A stretch of 64,000 nucleotides of DNA from Janthinobacterium rivuli (GCF_029690045.1 NZ_CP121464.1:1-64000), one strand, 5' to 3'; counted from the first letter of the stretch, positions 48,518 through 58,184 are shown. Made by a program: numbers and translations. The notes: generated by a model not told the origin, from the sequence alone.

Positions 48518-49255
48518 TCAACCAACCCGGCCCGTGCGCAAGGGCGTGACCCAGTCGGGCCGCCCGTTCGCCAGCGCCAGCCGGGCCGCTTTTTCCCAGT
48601 CATATTCCACGGCGTGCAGCTGCGCCGTCCAGGCGCCATCGCTTCCCTGTTCGGCGATGGCATAGCGCGCATGCGGCGTGCCGTTTTCCATCAGGTGCGG
48701 ATAACCATGGTCGTCGTCGTAGGCCTGCAAGCCCACGCTGCCCGGATTGACGATCAACCGCCCATCGGCCAGACGCACCTGGCGCGGCATGTGCGTGTGG
48801 CCGCACAGGATCAGCGCGGCGTCCGTCTCGCCGGCCCGTTCGGCCACCTCTTGCGGCGTGGCGGCACGGCTGCCTTGCGGCGTGACGCTGTCGAGAAAAT
48901 ACACGAGGTCGCTGCTGGGCGTGCCATGCACGAGCAGCACGTCATGCCGCAGGCGCAAGGTGGCGGGCAGCGCCGCGATCCAGGCTAGTTGCTCCGGCAG
49001 CAGTTGCGCGCGCGCATAGGCATCCGAGACGCCCATGCGGGCCGGGTCGCCCAGCAGTTGGCGCTCGTGGTTGCCGCGGATGGTGGGCAGGCCGAGCGCC
49101 ATCAGGCGCGTTGCCGTGGCGCGCGGTTGCAGATGGCCCGAGACGATATCGCCGAGGTTGACGGTCAGGTCCACGCCACGCCGGGCGATGTCGGCCAGCA
49201 CGGCGTCCAGCGCGTCCAGGTTGCCGTGGATATCGGATATGGCGGCGATTCTCAT
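48518..49255 (-). CDS. Metallophosphoesterase (YfcE/MJ0936-like)
   Basis: A 245-residue calcineurin-like phosphoesterase. The dimetal motifs are in order: MRIAAISDIHGN, NLGDIVSG, TIRGNHERQ, LLVHGTP and CGHTHMPRQ, followed by NPGSVGL. Members hydrolyse small phosphodiesters or act as phosphatases; the substrate is unknown. AGGAGGAG precedes the ATG at 49255, making that start firm. It is convergent with dctD, the two stops adjoining, and is otherwise isolated. Confidence 0.9.
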   Translation of the reverse strand: MRIAAISDIHGNLDALDAVLADIARRGVDLTVNLGDIVSGHLQPRATATRLMALGLPTIRGNHERQLLGDPARMGVSDAYARAQLLPEQLAWIAALPATLRLRHDVLLVHGTPSSDLVYFLDSVTPQGSRAATPQEVAERAGETDAALILCGHTHMPRQVRLADGRLIVNPGSVGLQAYDDDHGYPHLMENGTPHARYAIAEQGSDGAWTAQLHAVEYDWEKAARLALANGRPDWVTPLRTGRVG

Positions 49256-49480
49256 GCGGTGTCTCCTCCTCTTGCGCACCATTTTGCCCGCGTTCCCCAT
49301 CGCAGGCAATGTCGGCATGTACCAGCCGTTACACGCGGTAGGACAAATCCGACGGTAATTTGCGCCGTGCGGCTACGTGATTGAAATGTAACAGTTGCTA
49401 CCATTTCCTCATCGCACTGTTGCCCAGCGAGGGCCGCCCAAGCGTCGCGACAGTTTTCACTTTATCTTGAGGAGTTACCC

Positions 49481-50329
49481 ATGTCTGCCATGTCCGTGTC
49501 CACCCGCCTGTCCCCACCACGCCCGCACCACCTCGCCTTGCGCGGCGCCATGATGCTGGGTGTGCTGGGTATTGCCACGGCGGCCGCCACGGCGCGGGCC
49601 GAGCCATCGCCGGCACTGGACCGTGTCAGTCTGTCGGTGGGGGCGTTTTCCGCCGATCCGCGCATCAATATCGGCGCCGACACGCAGTTTGGCCGCATCG
49701 ATGCGCCCGAATCGAATCCCAAACATACGACCATTCCGCGCATCAAGGCCGAATTGCTGATCGGCGACCGCCACGGCCTGGCGTTCGACTACTACCGCTA
49801 TGACAAATCCTATACCCCCACGCTCAGCGGCCAGACCACCATCAATGGCCAGCCCGTGACGGGCACGGCCAGCGCAGATGCCGATCTGAAACTGGACCTG
49901 GCCAAGATGTCGTACCGTTGGTGGCTGGGCAGCGGCAACGACACTTTCGGCATCGGCCTGGGCGCGGCCTATTACAATGCAAACCTGAACGGCACGGCTA
50001 CCGGCATCGTCAATGGCGAGACGGCCACGGCGCGCGATTCCATCGGCGAGCACGCGTTCGCGCCACTGCTGGAAGTGGGCTGGCGCCATGCCTTCACGCC
50101 GGACTTGCGCATGTATGCGGAAGCATCGGGCATCAAGAAAAATGGCGGGCGCATCAACGGCCACATCTACGGCGGCAATATCGGCGTGGAATGGTTTCCG
50201 TTCAAAAATATCGGTTTCGTGGCCGATTACGGCATCTCGAAAATCAAGCTGCACCGCGACAGCGAACGCGATGCGGACTTGAACGTGCGCCTGACGGGAC
50301 CTTCTGCGTATGTGAAAGTGCGCTTCTAA
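49481..50329 (+). CDS. Outer-membrane beta-barrel protein
   Basis: The 282-residue protein has an N-terminal export signal (GAMMLGVLGIATAAATARA, cleavage near ARAEP) after an unusually long hydrophilic start, and a mature part of alternating hydrophobic residues typical of 8- to 10-stranded barrels (LAKMSYRWWLGSGNDTFGIG, GNIGVEWFPFKNIGFVADYG), ending SAYVKVRF with terminal Phe. GAGGAG precedes the ATG. It resembles OmpW/OprF-like small barrel families in general form, but no specific family or ligand is recognised. A promoter-like A+T-rich stretch precedes it. Confidence 0.8.
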   Translation: MSAMSVSTRLSPPRPHHLALRGAMMLGVLGIATAAATARAEPSPALDRVSLSVGAFSADPRINIGADTQFGRIDAPESNPKHTTIPRIKAELLIGDRHGLAFDYYRYDKSYTPTLSGQTTINGQPVTGTASADADLKLDLAKMSYRWWLGSGNDTFGIGLGAAYYNANLNGTATGIVNGETATARDSIGEHAFAPLLEVGWRHAFTPDLRMYAEASGIKKNGGRINGHIYGGNIGVEWFPFKNIGFVADYGISKIKLHRDSERDADLNVRLTGPSAYVKVRF

Positions 50330-50335
50330 ACGCGC

Positions 50336-50845
50336 TCAGGCCGCCGGTTTCAGCAAGGTCAGCTGGAACTGCGGCAAGGCCGGATCGTCGTACGCCTCGA
50401 CACTGGCAAACGGCAGGCGCGCAAACGCCTGCCGCCAGAACGCGCAGGCAGCGGCATCGTCGCGAAACGTCGCCACCAGCCACGTCTGCGCGCTACCGAG
50501 CAGCACACGCCGCAGCACTTCCAGCGCCACGCCCCTGCGCCGGTATTTCTTCAGGATGAAAAAGTCGCTGAATTCCTGCACCGGCAACCCACCCGCCATG
50601 CCAGGCTCCGTCAGGAAAAAACCGGCCAGCTCGCCATCGACCTCGATCCAGCTGGCCGTGTGGCCGGTGGCATGCAGATACGACGCCAGCCCCGCATCGC
50701 ACACGTCGTAGCGGCCATCGGCCAGCACGCTTTCTGCGCTCCAGGCGGAATTGTCATAACAGTACAGTTGAAACAGCTGCGCCAATGCCGCCTCTTCGCC
50801 CGATGCAATGGCGCGCAAAGTCATGTTTACTGGCATTGCAGGCAT
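50336..50845 (-). CDS. GNAT-family N-acetyltransferase
   Basis: A 169-residue acyl-CoA-dependent transferase. The central motif EFSDFFILKKYRRRGVALEVLRRVL supplies the R/Q-x-x-G-x-A pyrophosphate loop (RRRGVA), and the closing strand WLVATFRDDAAACAFWRQAF is typical of the fold. No signal peptide. The ATG at 50845 with AAAGGA upstream is preferred over earlier ATGs. The substrate is unknown. It is convergent with the barrel protein gene and divergent from the ABC operon. Confidence 0.88.
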   Translation of the reverse strand: MPAMPVNMTLRAIASGEEAALAQLFQLYCYDNSAWSAESVLADGRYDVCDAGLASYLHATGHTASWIEVDGELAGFFLTEPGMAGGLPVQEFSDFFILKKYRRRGVALEVLRRVLLGSAQTWLVATFRDDAAACAFWRQAFARLPFASVEAYDDPALPQFQLTLLKPAA

Positions 50846-51103
50846 ATCCCCATCCTTTCCGCACCATGGCGTCACTGAAGCGGGCGAGTGTAGCACTGCG
50901 TCACTCATCCCCGCCCTCCGGCATTTCATGCCTGCCTTTCCTCACTTGGTCGCAAAAAAATTAATTTTCTCCCAATTGGCTATATATTATTGTTTTTAAG
51001 TAACATCCGCCATCGCGGCTGCAAAACAAGGGCGATCCCCTTCCACAGACCGGCAGACATGCATCTGCCGGCTTTCATACCCAAGCTCTGGAGAGTGCTG
51101 CAC

Positions 51104-52021
51104 ATGCTATCGATCAAACAGCTGAACAAAACGTATGCCAATGGCGTCAAGGCCATCAACAATGTCAGCCTGGAGATTCCCAACGGGATGTTCGGCCTGC
51201 TGGGGCCAAATGGCGCGGGCAAGTCCTCGCTGATGCGCACCATTGCGACATTGCAAGATCCCGATAGCGGCAGCATCCATTTCGATGGCGTCGATGTACT
51301 CACTGACAAGGCCGGCCTGCGCCGCCAGCTCGGCTATCTGCCGCAGGATTTCGGCGTGTATCCGAAAGTCAGCGCGGAAAACCTGCTCAACCACTTTGCC
51401 GTGCTCAAAGGCTTGACGGAGAAGGGGCCGCGCAAGGAAGCCGTGGAAGCGTTGTTGCAGCAAACCAATCTGTGGGAAGCGCGCAAGCGCAACCTGGGCA
51501 CGTACTCGGGCGGCATGCGCCAGCGCTTCGGCATCGCCCAGGCGCTGCTGGGTGCGCCGCGCCTGGTGATCGTCGATGAACCGACGGCGGGCCTGGACCC
51601 GGACGAGCGCAACCGTTTCCTGAATCTGCTGGCGAAGATCGGCGAGCAGGTGGTGGTCATCCTGTCGACCCACATCGTCGACGACGTGACGGACCTGTGC
51701 CCGCGCATGGCCATGATCGTCAAGGGTCAAGTACTGGTGCAGGGCGAGCCGCAGGCGGCCATCGATACGCTGCTGGGCAAGGTGTGGCGCCGCAGCGTCA
51801 CGACGGAGGAGCTGGCGCAATATCAGCAAAGCCTGAATGTGCTGTCGACACGCCTGGTGGGCGGCAAGCCGCAAATCAATGTGTATGCCGACAGCCAGCC
51901 CGACAGCGGCTTCGCGCAGATCGCCCCGGACCTGGAAGACGTGTACTTCCTGCACGTGCGCAACGCTGCCCGCGACGGCGCCGCCGCGCCAGCCGCAGCC
52001 CCAGCCGCCGTTCTGGCCTGA
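51104..52021 (+). CDS. ABC transporter ATP-binding protein
   Basis: A 305-residue ATPase: Walker A LLGPNGAGKSSLMR, Q-loop YLPQDFG, signature YSGGMRQRFGIAQAL, Walker B LVIVDEPTAGLDP and the switch STHIVDDV. A C-terminal ~80-residue extension ends in an Ala/Pro tail. CTGGAGAG precedes the ATG at 51104. It lies ten bases upstream of the permease-peptidase fusion and surely forms a complex with it. The lack of a drug- or lipid-specific signature leaves the cargo open. Confidence 0.93.
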   Translation: MLSIKQLNKTYANGVKAINNVSLEIPNGMFGLLGPNGAGKSSLMRTIATLQDPDSGSIHFDGVDVLTDKAGLRRQLGYLPQDFGVYPKVSAENLLNHFAVLKGLTEKGPRKEAVEALLQQTNLWEARKRNLGTYSGGMRQRFGIAQALLGAPRLVIVDEPTAGLDPDERNRFLNLLAKIGEQVVVILSTHIVDDVTDLCPRMAMIVKGQVLVQGEPQAAIDTLLGKVWRRSVTTEELAQYQQSLNVLSTRLVGGKPQINVYADSQPDSGFAQIAPDLEDVYFLHVRNAARDGAAAPAAAPAAVLA

Positions 52022-52031
52022 GGAGCGCGTC

Positions 52032-55000
52032 ATGTGGAAGGAATTTTTCAAGTTTGACCTCGGCTATCAGCTGAAACAGCCGCTGCTGTGGGTATTTGCC
52101 GCCATCATGGCCTTGCTGGCCTTTGGCGCCAGCAGCAGCGATTCGATCCAGATCGGCGGTGCCATCGGCAACATCAACCGCAATGCACCCACCGTGGTGG
52201 CGCAGATGCTGGGCATTTTCAGCCTGCTGTCGATGTTCCTCGTCACCGTCTTCATCGCCGGCGCCGTGCTGCGCGATAGCGAAGTGGGCATGGCCGACAT
52301 GCTGTTCGCCACACCCATGCGCAAGTGGGACTACCTGTTCGGCCGTTTCGCCGCCGGCTTTGTCGCCTGCCTGGTGATCTTCGCCGCCATCGCCCTGGCC
52401 ACCATGCTCGGCCCCCTCATGCCCTGGGTCGATGCACAGCGCGTGGGCGCGTTTTCGCTGCACACGTATGTGTGGAGCTTTGCCGTCATCGTCATTCCGA
52501 ACCTGCTCTTCATCGGCGCCCTGCTGATGCTGCTGGCCGCCACCACGCGCTCGATGATGCTCGTCTACGTGGGCGTGCTGGGCTTTTTCGTGCTGTGGGC
52601 CATGGCCGGCGTCTTTACGCGCGACATCAACAATGAATGGATTGCCGTCCTGCTCGACCCGTTCGGCTTGCGCGCCTTTGGCCGCATGACGCGCTACTTC
52701 ACGTCCGCCGAATCGAATGCCAGCCTGCCGCCCCTGTCCGGCTTCCTGCTGGCCAACCGCCTGCTGTGGATCGGCATCACGGCCGTGCTGTTCCTCGCCA
52801 CGGTGGCGCTGTTCAAGCCGCAGCGCACGGGTACGGGCAAGCGTTTGTTCGGCAAGCACAAGGTGCAGACGGCCACCCCCGCCATCTCGGCGCCGCTGCA
52901 CCTGCCGCGCACGCTGCCCCGCTTCACCGCGGCGACAGCCTGGCGCCAGTGGTGGCAAATCCTGCGCTTCGACGCGGCCGGCGTCTTCAAGAGCGTGCCC
53001 TTCCTCGTCATGCTGCTGTTCGCCGTGATCAACCTGATCGCCGGCGCGAATGTCGGCAAGAACATGTACGGTACGGCCGTGTATCCGATGACGCATTTGA
53101 TGCTGCAAAATATCAGCAACAGCTTCAGCTTCATGCTGATCATCATCGTCACCTTTTATGCGGGTGAACTGATCTTCAAGGAACGTCACGTCAGGATCGC
53201 CGACGTCAGCGACGCCATGCCCGTGCCCAACTGGGTCCCCCTGCTGGCCAAGTGCACGGCGCTGATCGGCGTCATCGCCGGCTACCTGCTGGCGGGCATC
53301 ATCACCGCCATCGGTTTCCAGCTGGTCAAGGGCGGCGCGCCCGTGGAACTGGGCCTGTACCTGAAAGGCACCCTGCTGGGCGCCCTCTTCTTCGTGCTGA
53401 TGGGCTTGTGCGCCCTCACCCTGCAAGTGCTGTCGAATAACAAGTTCATCGGCTACCTGCTGGTGATCCTGCTGATGGTGGCGCAAGCCGTGCTGGGCAT
53501 GCTGCACTTCGAGCACAACCTGTACAACTTCGCCGCCACGCCGGCCATCAAGTATTCGGACATGAATGGCTATGGCCACTTCCTGACCGGCTGGGCCTGG
53601 TTTGCGCTGTACTGGAGCCTGTTTACCGTGGCGCTGGTCATGCTGGCGCGGGCCTTCTGGGTGCGCGGCCTGTCCGCCGACTGGCGCGCGCGCGTGCGTC
53701 TGGCGCGCCAGCGTCTGCACGGCCGCGCCGGCGCCGCGCTGGCCGTGGTGCTGCTGTGCTGGGCCGGCACGGGCGGCTGGATCTTCTACAACACGAATGT
53801 GCTGAACCAGTACGAATCGTCCGACGTCAGCATGGACAAGCAGGCCCGCTATGAGAAATTGTACAAGCAGTACAAGGACTTGCCGCAGCCGAAGATCACC
53901 GACATCCAGGCCAACGTGGATATCTATCCGGAACAGCGCAAAGTCTTGATCAAGGGCCACTACGTGCTGCAAAACAAGACGCAGCAAGCGCTCGACACCT
54001 TGCGCATCCAGCGCAACCCAGACCTGGAAACGCACTGGTTGAACTTGCCTGAGCACAAGGTGACGTTGAACGACGAGGAACTCGGCTTCAGCATCCTCAA
54101 GCTGGCGCAGCCGCTGGCGCCCGGCGCCACCCTGCCGCTCGACTTCACGGTGGCCGTCACGCATGAAGGCTTTACCAACAGCGGCACGCCGGACCAGGTC
54201 AACCTGAACGGCAGCTTCTTCAACAACCAGGCGTATTTTCCGCACTTCGGCTATGCCAAGGAAATGGAGTTGACGGACCGCAACGAGCGCCGCAAGCGGG
54301 GCCTGGGCGAGCCGCAGCGCATGGCCAAGCTGGAAGACAAGTCAGCGTATGGCGACACGGTGCTGGGTGGCGATGCCGACTGGATCCATTTCGACACGAC
54401 GGTGTCCACCAGCGGCGAGCAGATCGCCCTGGCGCCCGGCTACCTGCAAGGCAGCTGGGAAAAGGATGGCCGCCGCTATTACCGCTACAAGATGGACCAG
54501 CCGATGCTGCCATTCTTCGCCTACCTGTCGGCGCGCTGGGACGTGAAGAAGGGCGACTGGCACGGCGTGCCGATCGAGGTCTATTTCGACAAGAAACACG
54601 GCTACAACACGGACCGCATGATCACGTCCGTGCAAAAGTCGCTCGACTATTTCAGCACCGAGTTCACGCCCTACCAGCACAAGCAGGTGCGTATTCTGGA
54701 ATTCCCGGGCTACCAGAGCTTTGCGCAGTCGTTCGCCAATACGATCCCGTATTCGGAAGGCATCGGCTTCATCGCCGACCTGCGCGACAAGGAGGACATC
54801 GACTATGTGTTCTACGTCACGGCGCATGAAATGGCGCACCAGTGGTGGGGCCATCAGGTGATCGGCGCCAACGTGCAGGGCGCCACCATGCTGATGGAGT
54901 CCCTGGCGCAATACTCGGCCCTGATGGTGATGGAAAAGGAATACGGCCGCGACAAGATGCGCCGCTTCCTGCGCTATGAACTGGACCGCTACCTGAGCGG

Positions 55001-55613
55001 ACGCGGCGGCGAAGCCATCGAGGAATTGCCGCTGGCGCGCGTGGAGGGACAGCAATACATCCACTACAACAAGGGCAGCCTGGTGTTCTACCGCCTGCGC
55101 GATGAAATCGGCGAGCAAGCGCTGAACCGTGCCCTGAAACGCTATCTGCAGGACAAGGGTTACCAGCAGGCGCCGTTCACCACGTCGTCGGAATTGCTGG
55201 CCTACATCCGCGCCGAAACGCCGCAGGACAAGCAGGCCCTGATCACCGACCTGTTCGAGAAGATCGTCTTCTACGATAACCGCGTGACCCAAGCGAAAGC
55301 CGTGCAGCGCAAGGATGGCCAGTGGGACGTCACCCTGCAACTGCACCTGGCCAAGCTGGAGTCGGACGGCAAGGGCAAGGAAAGCCCGCGCGCCTACGAC
55401 GAACCGGTAGAGATCGCCATCTTCGCGCGCGCGCCGGGCGGCAAGGAGAAGGATGAAAAGGTCCTGTTCACGGACAAGCGCATGCTGTCGGGCAGCGACC
55501 CCGTGATCACCATCACGGTGAAGGAAAAACCGTTTGAGGTGGGTGTCGATCCGTACAACAAGATGATCGACCGGGTGGCGCGCGATAACCGCAAGGAAGT
55601 CAGTTTCAATTAG
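52032..55613 (+). CDS. ABC-2 type permease fused to M1-family aminopeptidase
   Basis: A 1193-residue fusion. Residues 1-~600 contain two tandem ABC-2 permease-like units with about 12-13 membrane helices in total (the second begins near LRFDAAGVFKSVPFLVMLL). Residues ~640-1150 form an M1 peptidase: zinc motif HEMAHQWWGHQ with a downstream glutamate in TMLMESLAQYSALM. GYQSFAQSFANTIPYSEGIG takes the place of the usual GAMEN exopeptidase motif, and the catalytic-type tyrosine region KGSLVFYRL is present. The peptidase would face the periplasm. AGGAG precedes the ATG at 52032. Known fusions of this kind exist in several phyla but their substrate is not established. Confidence 0.9.
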   Translation: MWKEFFKFDLGYQLKQPLLWVFAAIMALLAFGASSSDSIQIGGAIGNINRNAPTVVAQMLGIFSLLSMFLVTVFIAGAVLRDSEVGMADMLFATPMRKWDYLFGRFAAGFVACLVIFAAIALATMLGPLMPWVDAQRVGAFSLHTYVWSFAVIVIPNLLFIGALLMLLAATTRSMMLVYVGVLGFFVLWAMAGVFTRDINNEWIAVLLDPFGLRAFGRMTRYFTSAESNASLPPLSGFLLANRLLWIGITAVLFLATVALFKPQRTGTGKRLFGKHKVQTATPAISAPLHLPRTLPRFTAATAWRQWWQILRFDAAGVFKSVPFLVMLLFAVINLIAGANVGKNMYGTAVYPMTHLMLQNISNSFSFMLIIIVTFYAGELIFKERHVRIADVSDAMPVPNWVPLLAKCTALIGVIAGYLLAGIITAIGFQLVKGGAPVELGLYLKGTLLGALFFVLMGLCALTLQVLSNNKFIGYLLVILLMVAQAVLGMLHFEHNLYNFAATPAIKYSDMNGYGHFLTGWAWFALYWSLFTVALVMLARAFWVRGLSADWRARVRLARQRLHGRAGAALAVVLLCWAGTGGWIFYNTNVLNQYESSDVSMDKQARYEKLYKQYKDLPQPKITDIQANVDIYPEQRKVLIKGHYVLQNKTQQALDTLRIQRNPDLETHWLNLPEHKVTLNDEELGFSILKLAQPLAPGATLPLDFTVAVTHEGFTNSGTPDQVNLNGSFFNNQAYFPHFGYAKEMELTDRNERRKRGLGEPQRMAKLEDKSAYGDTVLGGDADWIHFDTTVSTSGEQIALAPGYLQGSWEKDGRRYYRYKMDQPMLPFFAYLSARWDVKKGDWHGVPIEVYFDKKHGYNTDRMITSVQKSLDYFSTEFTPYQHKQVRILEFPGYQSFAQSFANTIPYSEGIGFIADLRDKEDIDYVFYVTAHEMAHQWWGHQVIGANVQGATMLMESLAQYSALMVMEKEYGRDKMRRFLRYELDRYLSGRGGEAIEELPLARVEGQQYIHYNKGSLVFYRLRDEIGEQALNRALKRYLQDKGYQQAPFTTSSELLAYIRAETPQDKQALITDLFEKIVFYDNRVTQAKAVQRKDGQWDVTLQLHLAKLESDGKGKESPRAYDEPVEIAIFARAPGGKEKDEKVLFTDKRMLSGSDPVITITVKEKPFEVGVDPYNKMIDRVARDNRKEVSFN

Positions 55614-55641
55614 GCTTGCGTCAACGCAATTGATGCAACAC

Positions 55642-55680
55642 AAACCGGCCGCGCCTTCGACCAGTGCGCGGCCGGTTTTT
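55642..55680 (+). terminator. Terminator of the ABC-peptidase operon
   Basis: AACCGGCCGCGC and GCGCGGCCGGTT arms around a CTTCGACCAGT-type loop, followed by TTTTTG, about 30 bases after the stop. Confidence 0.88.
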
Positions 55681-55747
55681 GTGCCTGGCGTAAGATGGCA
55701 AGCATCGCCAGCAACCGCGCTGGTGTCCACTTCAAGGGGAAAACCGC

Positions 55748-56176
55748 ATGCCACATCGCCCACTGCCCATCCGCGCCAGCCTGCTGCTGGCGGCACTCGT
55801 CTTTGCCACGCCCGCCTGGAGCGCCGATCCCATCCACAAGGAAAACGTGACATTGACGGCGAACCAGGCCACGCATACGGTCAAGGGCAAGATCAAGGGC
55901 TATGCCACGGCCGAATATACGGTGTCAGGCAAGGCGGGACAGACTCTCAGCGTCAAGCTGAAAACCAATCAGCCATCGAACTACTTCAACATCCGCCAGC
56001 CAGGCCAGGATGAAGCCCTGTTCATCGGCTCGACCAGCGGCAACACTTACCAGGCGGCACTGCCGGCCGATGGCGAGTACACGGTGCAGGTGTATTTGAT
56101 GCGCAATGCGGCGCGCCGGAATGCGGTGGCGAATTACAGCCTGGAAATGAGCATCAAAGAAGCCGCGGCGCATTGA
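55748..56176 (+). CDS. Exported small protein, PliG-like (g-type lysozyme inhibitor)
   Basis: The 142-residue product has a signal peptide (IRASLLLAALVFATPAWSA) and a mature beta-rich domain with YTVSGKAGQTLSVKLKT, YFNIRQPGQDEALFIGS, LPADGEYTVQVYLMRNAARR and NYSLEMSI. The pattern YFNI-x(2)-PG...G-x-Y-x(2)-QVYLMRNAARR is the one I associate with periplasmic inhibitors of g-type lysozyme and related PPC-like domains. If correct, it protects peptidoglycan from eukaryotic or rival lysozyme. The assignment is from memory of the pattern and is moderate. It is monocistronic and convergent with the exporter gene of the peptide locus. Confidence 0.65.
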   Translation: MPHRPLPIRASLLLAALVFATPAWSADPIHKENVTLTANQATHTVKGKIKGYATAEYTVSGKAGQTLSVKLKTNQPSNYFNIRQPGQDEALFIGSTSGNTYQAALPADGEYTVQVYLMRNAARRNAVANYSLEMSIKEAAAH

Positions 56177-56182
56177 TCCACG

Positions 56183-57406
56183 TCACGCCGGCTTGCTGCC
56201 CGCCGCGTATTTGCTGGCGGCGAGCGCCAGGCAGGCGGCCAGCAAGAGGATGGCGGCCAGGACAAATGCCGCACCGCTGTCGTGACTGGCAGGATCGACG
56301 GCGACCAGCATGGCGAACAGGGCCGGTGTCGCCAGTCCCGCCAGGCTGCCGGCACTCTTGACGGCGCCCTGCAGCCAGCCCTGCTGCCGCGCCGACACGG
56401 CACTGGTCAGCAGACCCTGCAGCGCCGGGTTGGCCATTTCTCCCACGCCAAGCAAAAAAATGGCCAGATACGCCCCCGCCGACTGGCGCGACAGGGCAAG
56501 ACACAAGAAGCCGGCACAGCAGCCGGCATAGGCCAGCATGGCCGTACGCCGCGGGCCGTATCGCGCCATCAGAAACGGGGCGCATTTCAGCTGCGCCACG
56601 CCGCCCCAGCCTGCCAGCACGGCAAGCATCAAGCCGACCTGGGTGGAGTCCCAGCCATAGCGCTGCTGCGTGTAAAACACGAACGCCACGGCAATCGACC
56701 AGTGCGCGCTGGCCACCAGCAGATACGCCAGGGTCAGGAAACGCAGTTCGGGACGCCTGGCCAGCTCGAACAAGGCGCCGAATGGATTGCTCATGCGCCA
56801 GCTGACGGGAACGCGCTTGTCCGGCGGCAAAGATTCAGGCAAGACCAGTACGCCGTACACGAGATTGCCGAGCGACAGCCAGCCGGCAAGGTAGAAGGGC
56901 AGGCGCACATCGATATTGCCCAGCCAACCGCCCAGGGCCGGCCCGGCCACCAGTCCCATGCTGTAGGCCGCGCCCATCGAGGCAAACGCGCGGGTGCGCG
57001 CGGCGCCCTCGGAACAGTCGGCAATAAACGCATAGGCGATGCCAAAGCTGGAGGCGGTGATGCCGCACAAGATACGCCCCAGCACCAATTGGGCCAGCGT
57101 TTCCGTATCGGCCAGACAGAAAAAATACACGGCCACGCCCAGGTTCGACAGCAGTAGCAACGGGCGCCGGCCAAAACGGTCCGACAGCGCCCCCAGCAGT
57201 GGCAAGGCAAACATTTGCGACAGCGAAAACAGCATCCCCAGGTAACCGAGCCATAACACGGGCTGGGCGGGACTGTCCCTCAATTGCAGCAGCAGACGCG
57301 GCAAGACGGGGGCCACCAGTCCCGCGCACAGGACGTCGATCAGGACGGTCATGAAGACCAGCGGAAAACCGAATAGCTGTACCGGCCGCCCCTGCACCGT
57401 GCGCAT
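56183..57406 (-). CDS. MFS exporter (TetA/Bcr-like), last gene of the peptide locus
   Basis: A 407-residue, 12-helix MFS protein of the drug:H+ antiporter branch: LIDVLCAGLVAPVLPRLLLQ in helix 1, the motif A loop GALSDRFGRRPLLLLSNLG, and RILCGITASSFGIAYAFIAD in helix 4 to 5 as in TetA proteins. The start is uncertain (ATG at 57406, or GTG/TTG just upstream); it follows the nucleotidyltransferase stop by about 20 bases, so it is the promoter-distal gene of the minus-strand run that begins with the small peptide at 60856. An export or self-protection role for the product of that locus is inferred. Confidence 0.88.
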   Translation of the reverse strand: MRTVQGRPVQLFGFPLVFMTVLIDVLCAGLVAPVLPRLLLQLRDSPAQPVLWLGYLGMLFSLSQMFALPLLGALSDRFGRRPLLLLSNLGVAVYFFCLADTETLAQLVLGRILCGITASSFGIAYAFIADCSEGAARTRAFASMGAAYSMGLVAGPALGGWLGNIDVRLPFYLAGWLSLGNLVYGVLVLPESLPPDKRVPVSWRMSNPFGALFELARRPELRFLTLAYLLVASAHWSIAVAFVFYTQQRYGWDSTQVGLMLAVLAGWGGVAQLKCAPFLMARYGPRRTAMLAYAGCCAGFLCLALSRQSAGAYLAIFLLGVGEMANPALQGLLTSAVSARQQGWLQGAVKSAGSLAGLATPALFAMLVAVDPASHDSGAAFVLAAILLLAACLALAASKYAAGSKPA

Positions 57407-57425
57407 CAACACGGTGCCAGCCGCC

Positions 57426-58184
57426 TCAGGCGGCAAGCGCTGGCGTGTCACTCTTCCATTCCGCCGGCGCATGCAGGGCAAACCCGTCGAGCAAGGGGCC
57501 GCCATACGGCTGCAGGGCGCGCGCGACCAGGTCGCCAAACGCCTGCTTGCCGGCCGGCGGGTCGAGCAGGAGCGCGCGCATGGCGGCATGCAGGTCGTCC
57601 GCGATCACCGGGCTGTAGGCCCTGAGCCGGCGCGCCAGATGCTTGCCGACGCCGCTCCACGCGCCCCCGGCCCGCAGCACGAAATTGGCCAGCACGTCAT
57701 ACAGCTTGGTGGCGATCGCCAGTGTTTCCTCGGCAACCGTGCTGTCGACCAGGTCTTCCAGCAAGGTCGTGATTTCATAGCGCCGGCTGGCCAGGGCATC
57801 GCCCGTCAGCGCCGGCGGGCCTTCGTCATACATGGCTTGCGCCAGCCGGTACAGGGCGGCGGATGTGTTCGTCTGCGGCAAGAGATTCCTGCCTTCGATC
57901 ACCATCATCGCCATCGGTATGCGGCCGCCGGGACGATCCATCTTGCGGCAAAAGTAATCGAAGGAGCGCAGGTCATGGCCATACAATTCCACCGTCTGCT
58001 GGCCCAGCTTGAGCGTCTCGCGCCAGGCATGCGGCACGTTCTCGAACAACACGAGCAGATCGATATCCGAGGTGGCCGTTCCCTGGCCGCGCGCGATGGA
58101 GCCGCCGATGATCGCCGCTACGGCATGCGGATAGGCGGGCAGGATGTGTTGTTCCACCAACTGGCGGGCTGCGTCGAAATTCAT
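57426..58184 (-). CDS. Nucleotidyltransferase-fold protein
   Basis: A 252-residue protein with a pol-beta-type nucleotidyltransferase core: IIGGSIARGQGTATSDIDLLV at residues 26-45 provides the GS motif and the metal-binding Asp40/Asp42 pair. The C-terminal half is helical (YRLAQAMYDEGPPAL, LVDSTVAEETLAIATKLYDV). The fold is that of MNT/aminoglycoside adenylyltransferases, which transfer AMP or other nucleotides to proteins or small molecules. Its start overlaps the stop of the ferritin-like gene by four bases (ATGA), so it is cotranslated with it. In this context it may adenylylate the peptide product or act in immunity; both are speculation. Confidence 0.85.
   Translation of the reverse strand: MNFDAARQLVEQHILPAYPHAVAAIIGGSIARGQGTATSDIDLLVLFENVPHAWRETLKLGQQTVELYGHDLRSFDYFCRKMDRPGGRIPMAMMVIEGRNLLPQTNTSAALYRLAQAMYDEGPPALTGDALASRRYEITTLLEDLVDSTVAEETLAIATKLYDVLANFVLRAGGAWSGVGKHLARRLRAYSPVIADDLHAAMRALLLDPPAGKQAFGDLVARALQPYGGPLLDGFALHAPAEWKSDTPALAA

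Noticed and set aside
51876..54245. 789-residue minus-strand open frame opposite the ABC permease fusion
   Set aside because: Arg/Gln/His-rich antisense product with no start signal; the plus strand has full motifs.
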